A stretch of 64,000 nucleotides of DNA, from positions 16,740,001 through 16,804,000 of the forward strand of contig JBHGNT010000007.1 of the NCBI GenBank assembly GCA_043228905.1, in the 5' to 3' direction. Source of the DNA: Azolla caroliniana. Lineage: Eukaryota; Polypodiophyta. Under the pieces are notes generated by a model. The model was given only the letters and a program-made list of their open reading frames with translations. It had not been told where the DNA came from and did no database searches. Position 1 is the first letter of the stretch. Each line of letters opens with the position of its first letter. Position numbers and translations under genes: made by a program. Shown in pieces: positions 29,829 through 40,990 of this stretch.

Positions 29829-32138
29829 GTTCCACCTTACCCCGGACCATAAATGCTTCTCATCCTACACAGCCGGTGATCACGGTTGTGTCCAGATGGG
29901 GAATGAAGGTACATGCCGAATTGTCGGCATAGAAGACGTGTGGCTGATAACACCAACCGGATGCAAGCAGTTGCTGAAGGATGTCCGACACGTTCCGGAG
30001 GTTCGATTGAACCTGATATCAGCCGGCCGGCTAGATGATGAAGGCTACACGGGTAGCATCCGGAACGGAGTCATGAAATTCAGCAAAGGGAGCATGATAG
30101 TGGCTCGGGCCCGGAAGGTCAACACGTTGTACCTGATGAATGCTCGGTTATGCCCGGAAGAAGTGAACGTGGCTTCTAACACTATCGGTGAGCTGTGGCA
30201 CAAGAGGCTGTGTCACATGAGTGAGAAGGGGATGAAGAGGCTTGCAGACGACAACCTCATTCCACTGAAGAACGTGCACTTGGAGAAGTGCACTGATTGT
30301 CTGGCCGGTAAGCAAAACCAGACCTCCTTCCGACCAAGGGCACTGATGAGACGTAATGCACCACTGGAGTTGGTGCATACTGATGTGTGTCAAGTGGACA
30401 TGAAGTCACATGCCGGATCGCAGTACTTCGTGACGTTCATAGATGACCACAGCCGGAAGTTGTGGGCCACACCGTTGAAGACAAAGGATCAGGTGTTATC
30501 CGTCTTCAAAGAGCTCCACGTGAGAGTGGAAAGAGAAACCGGCCGGAAACTGAAGGCGGTTCGAGTGGATAACGAAGGAGAATACCGGGGGCAATTCGAG
30601 GAGTACTGCCGCTCGAAGGGAATCCGGCTCGAATTTACCGTGCCGAAGACGCCGGAACTAAACGGGCTGGCCGAGAGGATGAACCGGACCATAATGGAGA
30701 GGGTCTAGAGTATGTTGGCACATGCCAAATTACCCAAGAAGTTTTGGGCTGAGGCACCGTCGACGACGACATACGTGATAAACAGATCACCCTCAGTACC
30801 CTTGGATGTAGACATGCCACAAGGAGTATGGACCGGTAAGGAAGTGTCCTACCGACATCTGAAGGTGTTCGGGTGTCTCGCGTACGTGCATGTAGCTAAG
30901 GACCGGAGAGGAAAGTTCGATCCAAAGACCCGACCATGCATATTCCTCAGTTACGGCGATGATGAGTTCGGCTACCGAGTGTGGGACCTGGCCGACAAGA
31001 AGGTATTCCGGAGTTGAGATATTATCTTCATGGAGGACAAGGCGCTCGCCGACTGGGAGTCGGAGAAGAAGATAATGAACTCCGAGTCGACCGGTAAGGA
31101 TTGATTCTACGATGACCAGACCCAACCGGCAAGAGACCGGTTAGCACTCGATGAACCGGCCGGTGACGGTAAGGAGACAAGACAAGCCGAAGAAGAAGGA
31201 ATAGGTGAAACCGGAACTGGCCAAGACCCCGAATCGGATTCGGATGAAGAACAAATACAGGAGCCAGTTGTCGAAAGCCAAAGACAAAGATATCCTCTCA
31301 GAGAGAGAAGGGCCCCCCTAGAGATTTCCAGATGCAGAGCATGTGCTGCTAACCGATGAGGGGGAGCCAGAAAGCTTCGAGGAAGCTAAAAGTCACGCCC
31401 ATAGTCGCAAATGGTTAAGTGCCATGCAGGATGAGATGGATTCCCTGCATGAGAACCATACGTACGAATTGGTGGAGTTTCTGAAAGGAAAGCGGGCACT
31501 CCGAAACAAGTGGGTGTACAAGTCGAAACCGGGAGATGCCGGCAACCCCTCGAGATACAAAGCCAGGATCATGGTGAAGGGGTTCCAGCAGAAGAAGGGC
31601 GTGGACTTCGACGAGATATTTGCCCCGGTAGTAAAGATGACCTCCATCTGGACGCTGCTGAGTATAGCGGCAAGCATGGACCTCGAGGTACAGCTGCTGG
31701 ACGTGAAGACGGCATGGCATTCCTTCACGATGACCTCGAAGAGGAGATCTACATGCAACAACTAGAAGGATTCGTGGAGAAAGGGAAGGAGCACCTGGTT
31801 TGCCGGTTGAAGAAGAGCCTGTACGGACTGAAGCAGGCTCCCCAACATTGGTACCGGAAGTTCGACTCCTTCATGACCGATCAAGGGTACCACAAGACGC
31901 AGGCCGATCACTACGTGTTTGTGAAGAAGTTCGAAGGAGGCGACTTCCTGATACTCCTTATGTACGTGGATGACATGTTGATCGTTGGAGGGGACCAAGC
32001 CAAAATACGAATGCTGAAGAAGGCTCTCAACCGAACTTTCGCAATGAAAGACTTGGGTCCGGCAAGACAGATGCTGGGGATGTATATCATCTGGGACCGA
32101 CCAAAGAAGCAATTGTGGTTGTCACAGGAGAAGTACGT
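29829..32138 (+). pseudogene. copia-C protease end, integrase and RT (first part)
   Basis: Resumes at FHLTPDHKCFSSYTAGDHG. Pre-integrase region LWHKRLCHMS and CTDCLAGKQ. Integrase D in VHTDVCQVD (30370), RVDNEGEYR (30565; E in place of the usual second G) and E in NGLAERMNRT (30662). Stops at 30706, 31016 and about 31102, a frame change near 31320, and an apparent 5-bp duplication near 31712 that shifts frame before the LHDDLEEEIYMQQ block. RT YVDDMLIVG lies near 31965. The reading is cut at 32138 in LWLSQEKYV by gypsy-1 and resumes at 57067. Confidence 0.85.
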
Positions 32139-32775
32139 TGTCGAGGTATTCCTCGCGGATGCGTGGAGTGAGGCGGGACCTCGGGGGTCCTGTACCGAAG
32201 AGTAAGAGAGAAAGAGAAGAGACCCACTACGTGCGATCGTAGATTCACAGGGACACGGACCTTCGACGCAAGACGCGAGTGGGATAGCGACACAGAAAGA
32301 CACGAAAGTATGTATGTATTGACAAGACAAACAACAAGAACACGAAGACAACAAACATGAAGTCGGTTACAACCGAACAGGCCGGCGAACAGATGCCGAT
32401 ACCTGCTCGTAAACGCACAGAGGGGAAAGAGTAGGTTGGAGGTGCTGCCGGAAGCACTCGGGCATTCCTCAGAGCAGCGCGAGCCTCCCGAAACCTGCAC
32501 AGAAGGAAGCTATGGCGTTTGCAACCGGAAAGAGAGAGAGAGAGAGAAGCCTTCGCACGCAAACCGACATCACTTCGTCCTCGACTCTCCGCGATCCCTC
32601 TACCCTCCTCGTCTCCCTCCTTTTATAGGCAAAGAAGGAGCCGTTTCCCCTTTACTCCTTACCTACAGAATCTACCTAGGATCTCCTATGTACAACTTAA
32701 GGCGCACGTGCATGAAGAGTCGGTTTCTACGCTCCGGTGCACCGATTCCGCTCGTGGACGGTTTTCTTCACGACA
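32139..32775 (-). repeat. gypsy-1 3' LTR
   Basis: 637 bp. Near its left edge is a GACCTCGGGGGTCC inverted-repeat motif shared with the other gypsy LTRs here. TATA box CCTATAAAAGG on the minus strand between CTCCTT (32617-32622) and AAGGAG (32635-32640). Contains GA repeats near 32530. Confidence 0.95.
32617..32640 (-). promoter_or_regulatory. TATA box inside a 6-bp inverted repeat (gypsy-1 LTR)
   Basis: CTCCTT and AAGGAG arms flank TTATAGG (minus-strand CCTATAA). Both LTR copies keep the arms although one loop base differs between them. Confidence 0.5.
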
Positions 32776-32790
32776 TCCGCCCCCACCTAA
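32776..32790 (-). other. gypsy-1 polypurine tract
   Basis: Minus strand GGTTAGGTGGGGGCGGA directly precedes the LTR start TGTCGTG. Confidence 0.75.
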
Positions 32791-32848
32791 CCGCGCATCC
32801 ACCGGCATGCGCCAAATTGTGTTGGGACGAAGAAAACCGGTCTAGCCT

Positions 32849-34549
32849 TCATTCCCTGCCCGTCGGTTCTTCCTCGGTTTCGGATCGTTCGTCGTCCCGG
32901 TCCAGGTTAACCGGATCCGGCTCGTCGTCGTGACGCTTCTTGAACGCTTTGATCCGTTTCCCAGCTACCGGTATCGCCACTCTCGTGCCGTTGAGTTCCG
33001 CCAGATGGTACGTCCCGTTGTCGTTGGCGCTTTGTACCACGTAAGGCCCGAACCACCTTCTTGCGAACTTCCGCATCGCTCGGTGCTGGTTGTCGAGGCT
33101 GCTGTCGTAGACTAGCACCCAGTCGCCTTCCTCGATCTTCTTCGGTCGGAGCCGGTGTGTTCGGTCGAACCGGGCTTTGTTCCTCATCCTTGCTTCCTGA
33201 AGCTTTTCCGCAGCCTGCTCCACGTCCTCCGGTCTCCGCTCGAGCTGTCGTATGCGCGCCGTCAACAGTTCCTCCCGGCTCATCTCGTCTCTCCAGTCCA
33301 CGGTTGCCCATGAGGAGATCGTGCGTTCCATCGGCATGATCGGCTTCTGCCCAAACATCAGCTCTGCCGGCATGAATCCGGTTACCGAACTGTGCGTAGT
33401 TCGGTCCGCCCACAACGCGTAAGGCAACAGCCGTGACCAGTTCCCGACTTGACCTCCGCATGCCCGAACCAACGCCTTGACGATCGGTCCGTGTCCGCGC
33501 TCCACCTTCCCATTCGCCTCCGGATTGTATGCAGTGGTAAGCGAGAGCTTGACTCCTAGCCGGTCTAACAGGTCCTCGGCCTCTTCGGCGTCCAACTCCC
33601 CACGATCAGCCACGATCTTCCCGACGCACCCGTACCGGCATATCACGTCCTCAATCAGGAACCGACATACGGCCGCGGTTGATTTGTTCTGAAGGCCTCG
33701 GCCTTCTACCTGGTTGGTCAGATCTTCCCGAGCCAGGACCAGATATCGCATCTGTCCTACTCCCATTGGCATCGTCACCAGATCTACCATCCACTTGAAG
33801 TGGATGGTCGGAGGGTACGTAGGGTGAAGTTCGTCCCGATGTCGGACTATGGAGTGCATCTGACAGCTCTCGCAAGTTGTCACGAATCGATGCACGTCCC
33901 GGTACAGTCCCGACCACCAGTACTTCCCCTTTATCTTCTCGAACGTGGCCCAGGTTCCACGGTGTCCGGCCCAAGGGCTGTCGTGGTAGGCCGTCAGCAG
34001 CTCCTTCATCGCCACCACCCGGAGCGGAGCGCCGTCCCTCTTCTTCGGGTGCTTCCACAAGTATCCGTCCCGGAGAAAGAATCGGTAAGCTTTCTTCCGG
34101 ATCCGGTTGGCCTCATCCTTTGTCCATGACACATCCGGCGTCATTGTCCTCAAGAATCCACCGATCTGGAGCCACTCGCCGTCGTACTTGCTCTCGTCGA
34201 AGTCGTCAAGTGCCGGAGTGCTCGTCCCATCGGTCGTCACGTACGCCGCCTCGAAGAAGTCCACGCCGACTTCTTCGTCCTCCGAAACCATGCCGCCCTC
34301 GTCATCAAACCTCGCCCTCGAAAGCATGTCGGCCATGGCGTTGTCCTTTCCGGAAATGTGTCGTATCTCTGGGTCCAGGGACTTGATGTACGCTATCCAC
34401 ATGAGCATCGCCAGGTCCGGTGTCGCGCATCCGGAAACCATGCCGAGAATCGGCAGGCAGTCCGTCTCGATAACCGCTTCTGTCCCGATCAGGTAATCTT
34501 TGTCGGCCTTTACTGCCGAAACGATACCCCAGAGTTCGCGTTTAACCTA
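32849..34549 (-). pseudogene. gypsy-1 RNase H end and integrase
   Basis: Follows a TAG at 34547-34549 inside RNase H (between RGYA and VKRELWG). RNase H end: IETDCLPILGM and HISGKDNAMADMLSR (about 34330). Integrase: HHCC zinc domain (HDSPWAGHRGTW..CESCQ, about 33985-33850), core D in WMVDLVTMPMG (33795), D in IVADRGELD (33610) and E in ANGKVERGHG (33515). A GDWVLVYDSSLDNQHR and FGPYVV C-terminal block (33130-33040) is followed by an acidic tail without a chromodomain. 530 codons are open from 34441. The integrase itself looks intact. Confidence 0.9.
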
Positions 34550-35202
34550 GGCGTATCCTCGTTGTCGTTCACTGAGGACCTTAGCGCCGAATCGGATCGG
34601 GAATCGGGTGCCGTCCCCGTCTTCTTGGTTGACGACCCATCCGATCCCGGTCGGACTCGTGTCCACCGTTATGTATACCGGGGTACCCTTCTCGTAGACA
34701 GCCTTTCGGAGCGCCGGTGCTGCCGCAAGAGCTTCCTTCAGCTTCCAGACCGACTCCGTGTGCTCGTCTCGCCACTCGAATTTTCACCCTTTCTTCAGCA
34801 ACCCGTATAGCGACTCCGCAACGTGGGCGTAATGTGGGATCCATATGTGGTAGAATGCGCATGCCCCCAGGAACCTCCGAACTTCTGTAACCGAGCTACA
34901 ATCGGTCTTCATCGCGGAGATGGCTTCTACCTTTGCCGGAGACGGCTTCCGACCATAAGGTCCACATAGGTGTCCGACCACCAGGATTTCCAATTGCCCG
35001 AAGGCCGATTTCTCCCCGGAGAAGGTGAGCCTCGCATTCTCCATCCTCTGTAGCACCTTCTCGCAGTCGTCGATGTGTGTTGCTACGAATCGCCGGCATC
35101 CGTCCGGCCCGAGTGTCTCGTCCTTCTCTTCCACCGGGCACCTCTTTATGGGGATGTCGTCTAGAAACGGCATGGTGATGTCCGGGTTGCCATCCCTCAG
35201 TA
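34550..35202 (-). pseudogene. gypsy-1 RT second half and RNase H start
   Basis: Continues the RT after the copia-A insertion. ITMPFLDDIPIK carries the catalytic FLDD (about 35160), then LTFSGEKSAFG, VGHLCGPYGRKPSP, VRRFLGACAFYHIWIPHYAHV. A TGA at 34784-34786 (an Arg CGA in gypsy-2) stops the frame in the connection domain; RNase H VDTSPTGIGWV follows in the same register near 34655. Confidence 0.85.
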
Positions 35203-35207
35203 CTTTG

Positions 35208-35913
35208 TGTTGGGATTTCGGTCCCTCCGGATGGGATGTCCGGAGATGAACGACGGCAAGCCCGGTTGCGGTTACGGAACCGGATGATGAAGAGTACCCG
35301 GCATGAAGCCGGATGAAGAGACCCCGACTACGGGGCCGGATGCTGTAGACTCCGGCTACGGAGCCGGATGCTGAAGACTCCGGCTACGGAGCCGGATGCT
35401 GAAGACTCCGGCTACGGAGCCGGATGATGAAGACCCCGGCTACGGAGCCGGATGACGAATGTACCCGGAGAGAGATCCGGATGCGGGGACATATTTGTGA
35501 ATATGTTTGCCAAGAGCCCTTGAGGCTATATTTGTAAATAGCCCGAAAGTCATATGTGTATAAATATGACTTAGGGCAAACAGTTTAAAAGTTGTTGCTC
35601 ATTTTTCATGCGAAGTGAGAGCAACCGAGAGAGAGAAAGAGAGAGAGACGAAGAGGTCGTTGCCTCTGTGTATTACCGCCGCCTGTGGCGAAGACAATGA
35701 GCTCAAGGTTGTTGCCTTGTAGCTTCACCATTGTACACCTCTGTTTATAGTGATAGTTGGAGTTTGAGGACTCCCGTGGTTTTTCCCATTTAGGGTTTTC
35801 CACGTAAAACATCCTGTGTACCTTTCTCTCAGTTGTCTTCGTGCATATTGTATTTCCCGTTTTCTGTGAGTTGATCTTATTCATCGGTTGTGGACGAGCA
35901 CTGATTTTCAACA
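35208..35913 (+). repeat. copia-A 5' LTR
   Basis: TGTTGGG to TCAACA. U3 carries a 28-bp minisatellite (GACTCCGGCTACGGAGCCGG words, about 35330-35445; one more unit than the 3' LTR). Three inverted repeats lead to the TATA box at 35547-35572, with perfect 9-bp arms AAGTCATAT and ATATGACTT. Confidence 0.95.
35547..35572 (+). promoter_or_regulatory. TATA box inside a 9-bp inverted repeat (copia-A LTR)
   Basis: AAGTCATAT and ATATGACTT flank GTGTATAA. The identical structure is at 52848-52873 in the 3' LTR. Upstream dyads: ACATAT/ATATGT near 35490 and GGCTAT/ATAGCC near 35524. Confidence 0.65.
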
Positions 35914-35916
35914 AAT

Positions 35917-35928
35917 TGGTATCAGAGC
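35917..35928 (+). other. copia-A primer-binding site
   Basis: TGGTATCAGAGC, exact initiator tRNA-Met site, three bases after the LTR. Confidence 0.95.
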
Positions 35929-35944
35929 GACGGTAACACAGAAA

Positions 35945-35958
35945 ATGGAAGGCGGCGG
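35945..35958 (+). pseudogene. copia-A gag start, cut by gypsy-2
   Basis: ATGGAAGGCGGCGG: the gag start codon and four further codons before gypsy-2 begins. Gag resumes at 48479. Treating 48474-48478 as the second copy of a 5-bp duplication restores one frame across the site, although that copy reads CACGA against GGCGG here. Confidence 0.75.
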
Positions 35959-37295
35959 TGTCGCGAAAATACGACAAGGATACGCGAACTTTGAGGCAGG
36001 ACCCCGGGGCCTCCGACCAGAAGATATCGGATTCGTATGATTATATTAAACAATTAATGCAAAATGATAAAGATTCACAAATTTCATTAATAAAGGGAAA
36101 AGAAATTACAATATGTCCCAAGATTGGGATTTAGAAGTTTTAGGTTTACTAAGATTAATAGAAAAGAAAAATTAGGGGTTTTGGTAGATATGGCTTCCGT
36201 AGGGAAGATTAGGATTCGGTTCTATGAGTATTATGGCTTCCTAAGATAAGGGAGTTGAGAAGAAAATTAAGATAATATGGAGAGTCTATTCTTGTCTAGG
36301 AAAAAAAAAAATGGAATAAAAATGGAGTTCTCTCTTGATCATAGCCTTTTCACTTTTTGTTGCATGGCCTCTATTTTTAGTTGCCTAGCTTTTTCTTTTG
36401 GTTGCATGTGATTGTCCACATGACCTTTACTTTTTCCATGCACTCCCTTCTTTAGTTGCTTGCGTCCACATGGCCTTTACTTTAGTTCTCTTCACTTTAC
36501 TTTAGTTTGTTGCATGATCCAATCTTTCGTCCGTCCGCGTCCAACATCGTCCGGTAGCCGGTTCCATTTTGCTTGCCGGTCGGTTCCGGTTCCGATTTTG
36601 CTTGCAGACCGATTCCGGTTTGCTTGCCGGTTTCGGTTTCGGTTTTGCTTGCCGGCCAGTTTCCGGTTTTGCTTGCCGGTTCCGGTTCCGGTTTTGCTTG
36701 CCGGCCGGTTCCGGTTTGCTTGCCGACCGGTTCCGATTCCGGTTTGCTTGCCGGTTTCGGTTCCGGTTTTGCTTGGCGGCCGGTTCCAGTTTGCTTGCCG
36801 ACCGGTTCCGATTCCGGTTTGCTTGCCGGTTTCGGTTCCAGTTTTGCTTGCCGACCGGTTGCGGTTTGCTTGCCGGTTCCGGTTCCGGTTTTGCTTACCG
36901 GCCGGTTTCCGGTTTTGCATACCCGTTCCAATTCCGGTTTTGCTTACCGGCCCGTTTCGGGATTTGCTTACCGGACCCGTTTCCGGTTTTAGGGATTTTG
37001 GCCACCATCATCCATCAAGACAAAGTGGCCAAAGTTCTCTCAGCACAAATGAAAAATGAGGGAGCTCAAGGTGTTTATATAGCCAGGGCCTTAACTTTCC
37101 TATCTATGTGGGATAGTTCTAATATCTCTATCTAATCAAACTTCATTTTCCCATAACTTGATATGTATTTCTCCATTTTGTATATAGTAAAATACATTTT
37201 GAAGCTCTTGAGTATATCCATCTTTCTATAGTAAGCTACCAATCTAATCTATAATAATTATTTCATTATTTTTTTACATAGTGTGTGAAGATTCA
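35959..37295 (-). repeat. gypsy-2 3' LTR
   Basis: 1337 bp, TGAATC..GCGACA on the minus strand. Contains a Gly/Pro-type minisatellite (36555-36995) and a minus-strand TATATAAAC box near 37073-37083. Near the left edge is GGACCCCGGGGCC, the U5 motif shared with gypsy-1 and gypsy-4. It adjoins coding sequence at 37296 without a clear polypurine tract. Confidence 0.95.
36555..36995. repeat. CCGGTTCCGGTTTTGCTTG minisatellite in gypsy-2 LTR
   Basis: Imperfect units mixing CCGGTTCCGGTT, TTGCTTGCCGG and CCGATTCCGG. Because the unit lacks stop codons in several registers, four or five overlapping frames of about 140-200 codons are open on both strands. Probably non-coding. Confidence 0.9.
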
Positions 37296-39430
37296 AGTAT
37301 TTCCCGATCTCCACGAATTCGCCTTCGTAGTCCTCTTCTATGAAAGTAATCAACACCCGAGCATAGGAACTTGCAAAGAAATCCAGGCCAACATCATCTT
37401 CATCAGAATGTCGATCTTCTTCTCCATCGTATCTCGCTCGTGATAGCATGTCTGCAACGACATTACGCTTCCCAGCTACATGACGGATCTCCGGGTTGAG
37501 TGATTTGATATATGCAATCCAACGCAACATGGCAATATCCGGTGTATTGCAACCAGATATCATACCCAAAATTGGTAGGCAATCTGTCTCAATTATGACT
37601 TCTGCTCCAATAAGGTAATCACGATCAGATTTGATTGCCGAGACGATCCCCCATAGCTCCCTCTTCACTTGGGCATACCTTCTTTGCCTGTCACTTAACA
37701 CTTTCGCGCCAAACCGAATTGCATATCGGTTGCAATCTTCATCTTCTTGATTGATAACCCATCCAATTCCGATTGGACTAGTATCCACAGTCACGAAAAT
37801 GGGCTTGTCGTATGAATAGTCCGCTTTCCGTAATGCAGGTGCCTCCATCAAAATTTTCTTCAACCTTCGGATGGCGATTGTATGCTCGCTCGTCCATTCG
37901 AACATCCGCTTCTTCTTTAGTAGACCATATAATGGCTCCGCAATGTGGGCGTAGTGTGGAATCCAAATATGATAAAACGCGCATGCTCCAAGGAACCTTC
38001 GAACCTCCGTTTGGGTTACACATTCTTCTTTCATGTCTTGAATTGCATTCACCTTGGATGGTGAAGGCTTCCGACCGTATGCTCCACACAAGTGACCTAC
38101 CACCAAGATCTCTGGTTGCCCGAATGCGGATTTTTCTCCCGAAAATGTCAAATTCGCATCTTTGAGCCTTTGGAGCACCTTCTCGCAATCTTTCATATGA
38201 TCGATGACGAACTTTCTACATCCATCCTTATCTTTTGATTCATCCTTCTCTTCATCCGAACATCCTTTTATCGGAATATCATCTAAGAATGGCATCGTGA
38301 TATCCGGGATGCAATCCTTCAAGACCTTGTTCATGGCATTCACCATATGAGCCACCGAGTTCGTTGCGCCTTGAGGTAAGGTACACATCCGCACCAACCC
38401 GATTGGAGTTCTCATGGTTGTAATGTCACGACTGTCGACCGCCAACTGGAATTGATCGTAGCCAGAGTAAAGATCGCCGATGGAGTAGATGGACCGGCCC
38501 GCAAACGCCTCGGCAAATTCATCCACACTCGGACCGATTCCAGCATTCCGAATTGTCACCTTGTTGACGGGTTGAAGATCTTGAATGAATCGCAACGATC
38601 CATTCTTCTTTGGCACCGTGAACCACCTATTAGAATAAGGAGCATTCGACGGTTCTAGAATTCCCATTCTCACCTTCTCCTTTAAGAGCTCGATCAACTT
38701 CGGTAGGTGTGCTCTCGGAACCGGTATCGGTTTCAAATTCCAAGGCACATGCGGCACCGTGAAGATCACCATCGGTTCTACCGTCCTTGGATTAGCACAC
38801 CCGATTTCTTGTGGAAAAAACGCGAAAGCCTTCCCATGTCTTTCAAGCATTCCACGAAACATCCGCTCCTCTTCAGGGAGGAGGAAATCCTCCCTTCCAA
38901 CTCGTAGCTTTCCCTTCGTCTCTTCAGTGAAGACGTGACCAATTGTATTTGGGTTCCTTAAGCTTGGATCTTTTGCAACTTCCTTCATCTTTTGCCAGCT
39001 ATCTTCCGGTAGCGGAACTGCAACTGGCTTGATCTTCCTATCCACGGTTTTATATTTTGTGTTGACTTCGACTTCCTCTATCAAGATTCCTCGATGATAT
39101 TCATCGATGATAGTATACATGTTGACGGAGTTAACCGAAATCACATGTCGATGGTGAGGATAGCTCAAATCCACGACTTCCTCGATTTCGCCGATGGTGT
39201 CGTTAAATGAGGCTTCCTCCAGAATATATGACACGAATTCTTCTTCTTCAATTATGCTTTCTTCTTTCAGCACCTCCTCGAAGTCTTGTATCTGACACTG
39301 TTCCTTCTTGTTGAGTAGTCTAAGTTTGCATGCGCCGCCAGGTGTGACGCATGTTGCTTCTCCTTGCAATCCACGCACTTTGCTTCCTTGTGGGGACTTA
39401 TGATTGCTCGGACTATTTGTGCCCCATGCT
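37296..39430 (-). pseudogene. gypsy-2 RT and RNase H (integrase missing)
   Basis: About 700 codons open. An acidic N-terminal linker (EEVLKEESIIEEEEF), then RT: MVIFTVPHVPWNLKPIP, SNRWFTVPKKNGSLRF, SIGDLYSGYDQFQL, MPFLDDIPIK with FLDD near 38285, SGEKSAFGQPE, FLGACAFYHIWIPHY. RNase H: VTVDTSPIGIG (37795), VKRELWGIVSA, IETDCLPILG, HVAGKRNVVADMLSR (37480). The frame then runs YEGEFVEIGKYL directly into the LTR, at the point where the gypsy-1 polyprotein continues to integrase. RT and RNase H show no internal stop. The pol frame differs from gag; the two meet near a T5 run at about 39446. Confidence 0.9.
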
Positions 39431-39443
39431 TCAATAGTCCGCT

Positions 39444-40985
39444 TTAAAAATCCGAGGATTCGCCTCCAAGGCTATCTCGGTTCCTTTCATGATTAGCTCG
39501 AACCGTCAGGAATTGAACGGATTTTTTACTATCAAGACTCTTGACGCGCGCGAAGGCTGCTCCATTATCGAACACCTTGGTCTCCATCCGGGACGATGTT
39601 ATATATGGTTGTCCTAGGATGACGGGATGTGAAGCCGAGTCTTGCACGAAGAAGTGTTGATCAATCTCTACATCCCCAATCGTGACTTTAACGTTGGGGC
39701 AAGCTCCGTACAAGTCCTCCGTAGCCTTCGTCGCCGCTCGAATCTTCCATCCGTGGTTTGTATTAATCGGCCATCTTCCTTTCTTATAGAACTCGGTCGA
39801 CATGAGGTTGATCTCAGAGCCATGGTCAATCAAAGCGACCACGGTCTCTTTCTTCTCCCCGATCTTCACGGGTGTCTCCGTTGTCGCTCTTGCCCAATGA
39901 GGCCGCGAGTAATGGCTATCCGCCACCACTTCTTCTTCTTCCTCCTCTTCCGATCTTGCCATGGTTATGGCACTTGTTTTGACCTCCTCTTCATCAGATT
40001 GTTGTCGCTTCCTCTTAATAAGGTCCACGATAGTATCATGGAACTCCTTCTTCGCGATCCCAAGTAGCTCTCTCAAGGTAAGGTCGACATGACTATCTAA
40101 AACCTTCTCCTCAAGGACCTTCCGCAAGTTAGTTGTTTGTTCTATGTCCGACCTTAGCTTGTAAGTCGGTGCCGCTCGTTCTTTTCCTTTCTTCGTTGAT
40201 TCTTCGACTTCCATCCGAGCAGGTTGGCTCGATCCACTGGGCTTCATGTTTGTTTCACCAATCTCTTTTCTTGGGATAGGTTGGGGTGACCCTTCTTTCC
40301 CTCCGTTCCTCGTGTTAGGTCGCTTTGATGTGCCATCTTCTTCACCAGTTCTCTTCCTCTTCTCTTCGACAAGGGCTTCATAGGTGTCACACACAACCTC
40401 CGCAAAGCTTGTGTTTTCATCGATTGGATCTGACCATCCAGTTGCTCGTCGCACGTTTCGGTCAGCAAGTTTTAGATCCTCCGAATTGATTTTGCCTTTT
40501 TCTTCGCACTCGAAGACCGTTGGCCAAAACCCAGCTCCTGGCTTGATCATTTTAAGATTCTCTTTTCCAACTCGTATCCCAGCCGAAGCAGCATAGTGCA
40601 TAGCCTCCACATGCCTTGCATCTTCTTCTTCTACAATCTTTTTCAGCCCACCTCTTCCGAAGTTCACTCGTAGTGGCTTCCGGGTCTCGCTTGAGTGAAT
40701 CATGTTGCCGTCCAAATAGACGACATTCTTGCGGATTGCATCTTGCAAGTCAGCACATTCCCTTCGTGAGTGTTCAAAGCTATCACACCACACACATCTA
40801 TACGCTTCTTTTCCCTTGGGCCCGCGTCGACCTAAGTTGGCTAGCGATACCGCTTCAAACTTCTTGGAGAGCTCTTCGATTATAGACTCCTCCATTGCTT
40901 TCTTGTCGAAATTGTTGATCGGCTTACCTGGCTCAATCGTCGTAGGTGCCTTCTTCCACAATTGTGGATTCTCAACCTCAGCTTC
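39444..40985 (-). CDS. gypsy-2 Gag C-terminus and protease
   Basis: Continues Gag after the copia-B insertion. Zinc knuckle CVWCDSFEHSRREC (CX2CX4HX4C, about 40795). AMHYAASAGIRVG and RRATGWSDPIDENTSF are conserved with gypsy-1 and gypsy-4. A charged linker with a poly-Glu run (about 39940) precedes the protease VALIDHGSEINLMS (39830), which has DHG where retropepsins normally have DTG or DSG. HPVILGQPYI is the flap/C-terminal part. It ends ..SSDF then TAA at 39444, immediately after a T5 run. Confidence 0.85.
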   Translation of the reverse strand, partial: EAEVENPQLWKKAPTTIEPGKPINNFDKKAMEESIIEELSKKFEAVSLANLGRRGPKGKEAYRCVWCDSFEHSRRECADLQDAIRKNVVYLDGNMIHSSETRKPLRVNFGRGGLKKIVEEEDARHVEAMHYAASAGIRVGKENLKMIKPGAGFWPTVFECEEKGKINSEDLKLADRNVRRATGWSDPIDENTSFAEVVCDTYEALVEEKRKRTGEEDGTSKRPNTRNGGKEGSPQPIPRKEIGETNMKPSGSSQPARMEVEESTKKGKERAAPTYKLRSDIEQTTNLRKVLEEKVLDSHVDLTLRELLGIAKKEFHDTIVDLIKRKRQQSDEEEVKTSAITMARSEEEEEEEVVADSHYSRPHWARATTETPVKIGEKKETVVALIDHGSEINLMSTEFYKKGRWPINTNHGWKIRAATKATEDLYGACPNVKVTIGDVEIDQHFFVQDSASHPVILGQPYITSSRMETKVFDNGAAFARVKSLDSKKSVQFLTVRANHERNRDSLGGESSDF

Positions 40986-40990
40986 CTCTT

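Noticed and set aside
32436-32933. 165-codon plus-strand frame across the gypsy-1 LTR (similar frame at 56597-57337)
   Set aside because: It crosses LTR and internal boundaries with no motif, and at 56597 runs from the LTR into copia-C RNase H by chance.
34107-34496. Long plus-strand frames opposite gypsy-1 pol
   Set aside because: GC-rich antisense shadows of the integrase and RNase H coding strand.
36460-37135. Overlapping frames of 139-199 codons on both strands (and again at 47638-48313), rich in Gly, Pro, Arg, Phe and Cys
   Set aside because: They come from a stop-poor minisatellite inside the gypsy-2 LTR; identical frames in several registers and strands argue against coding.
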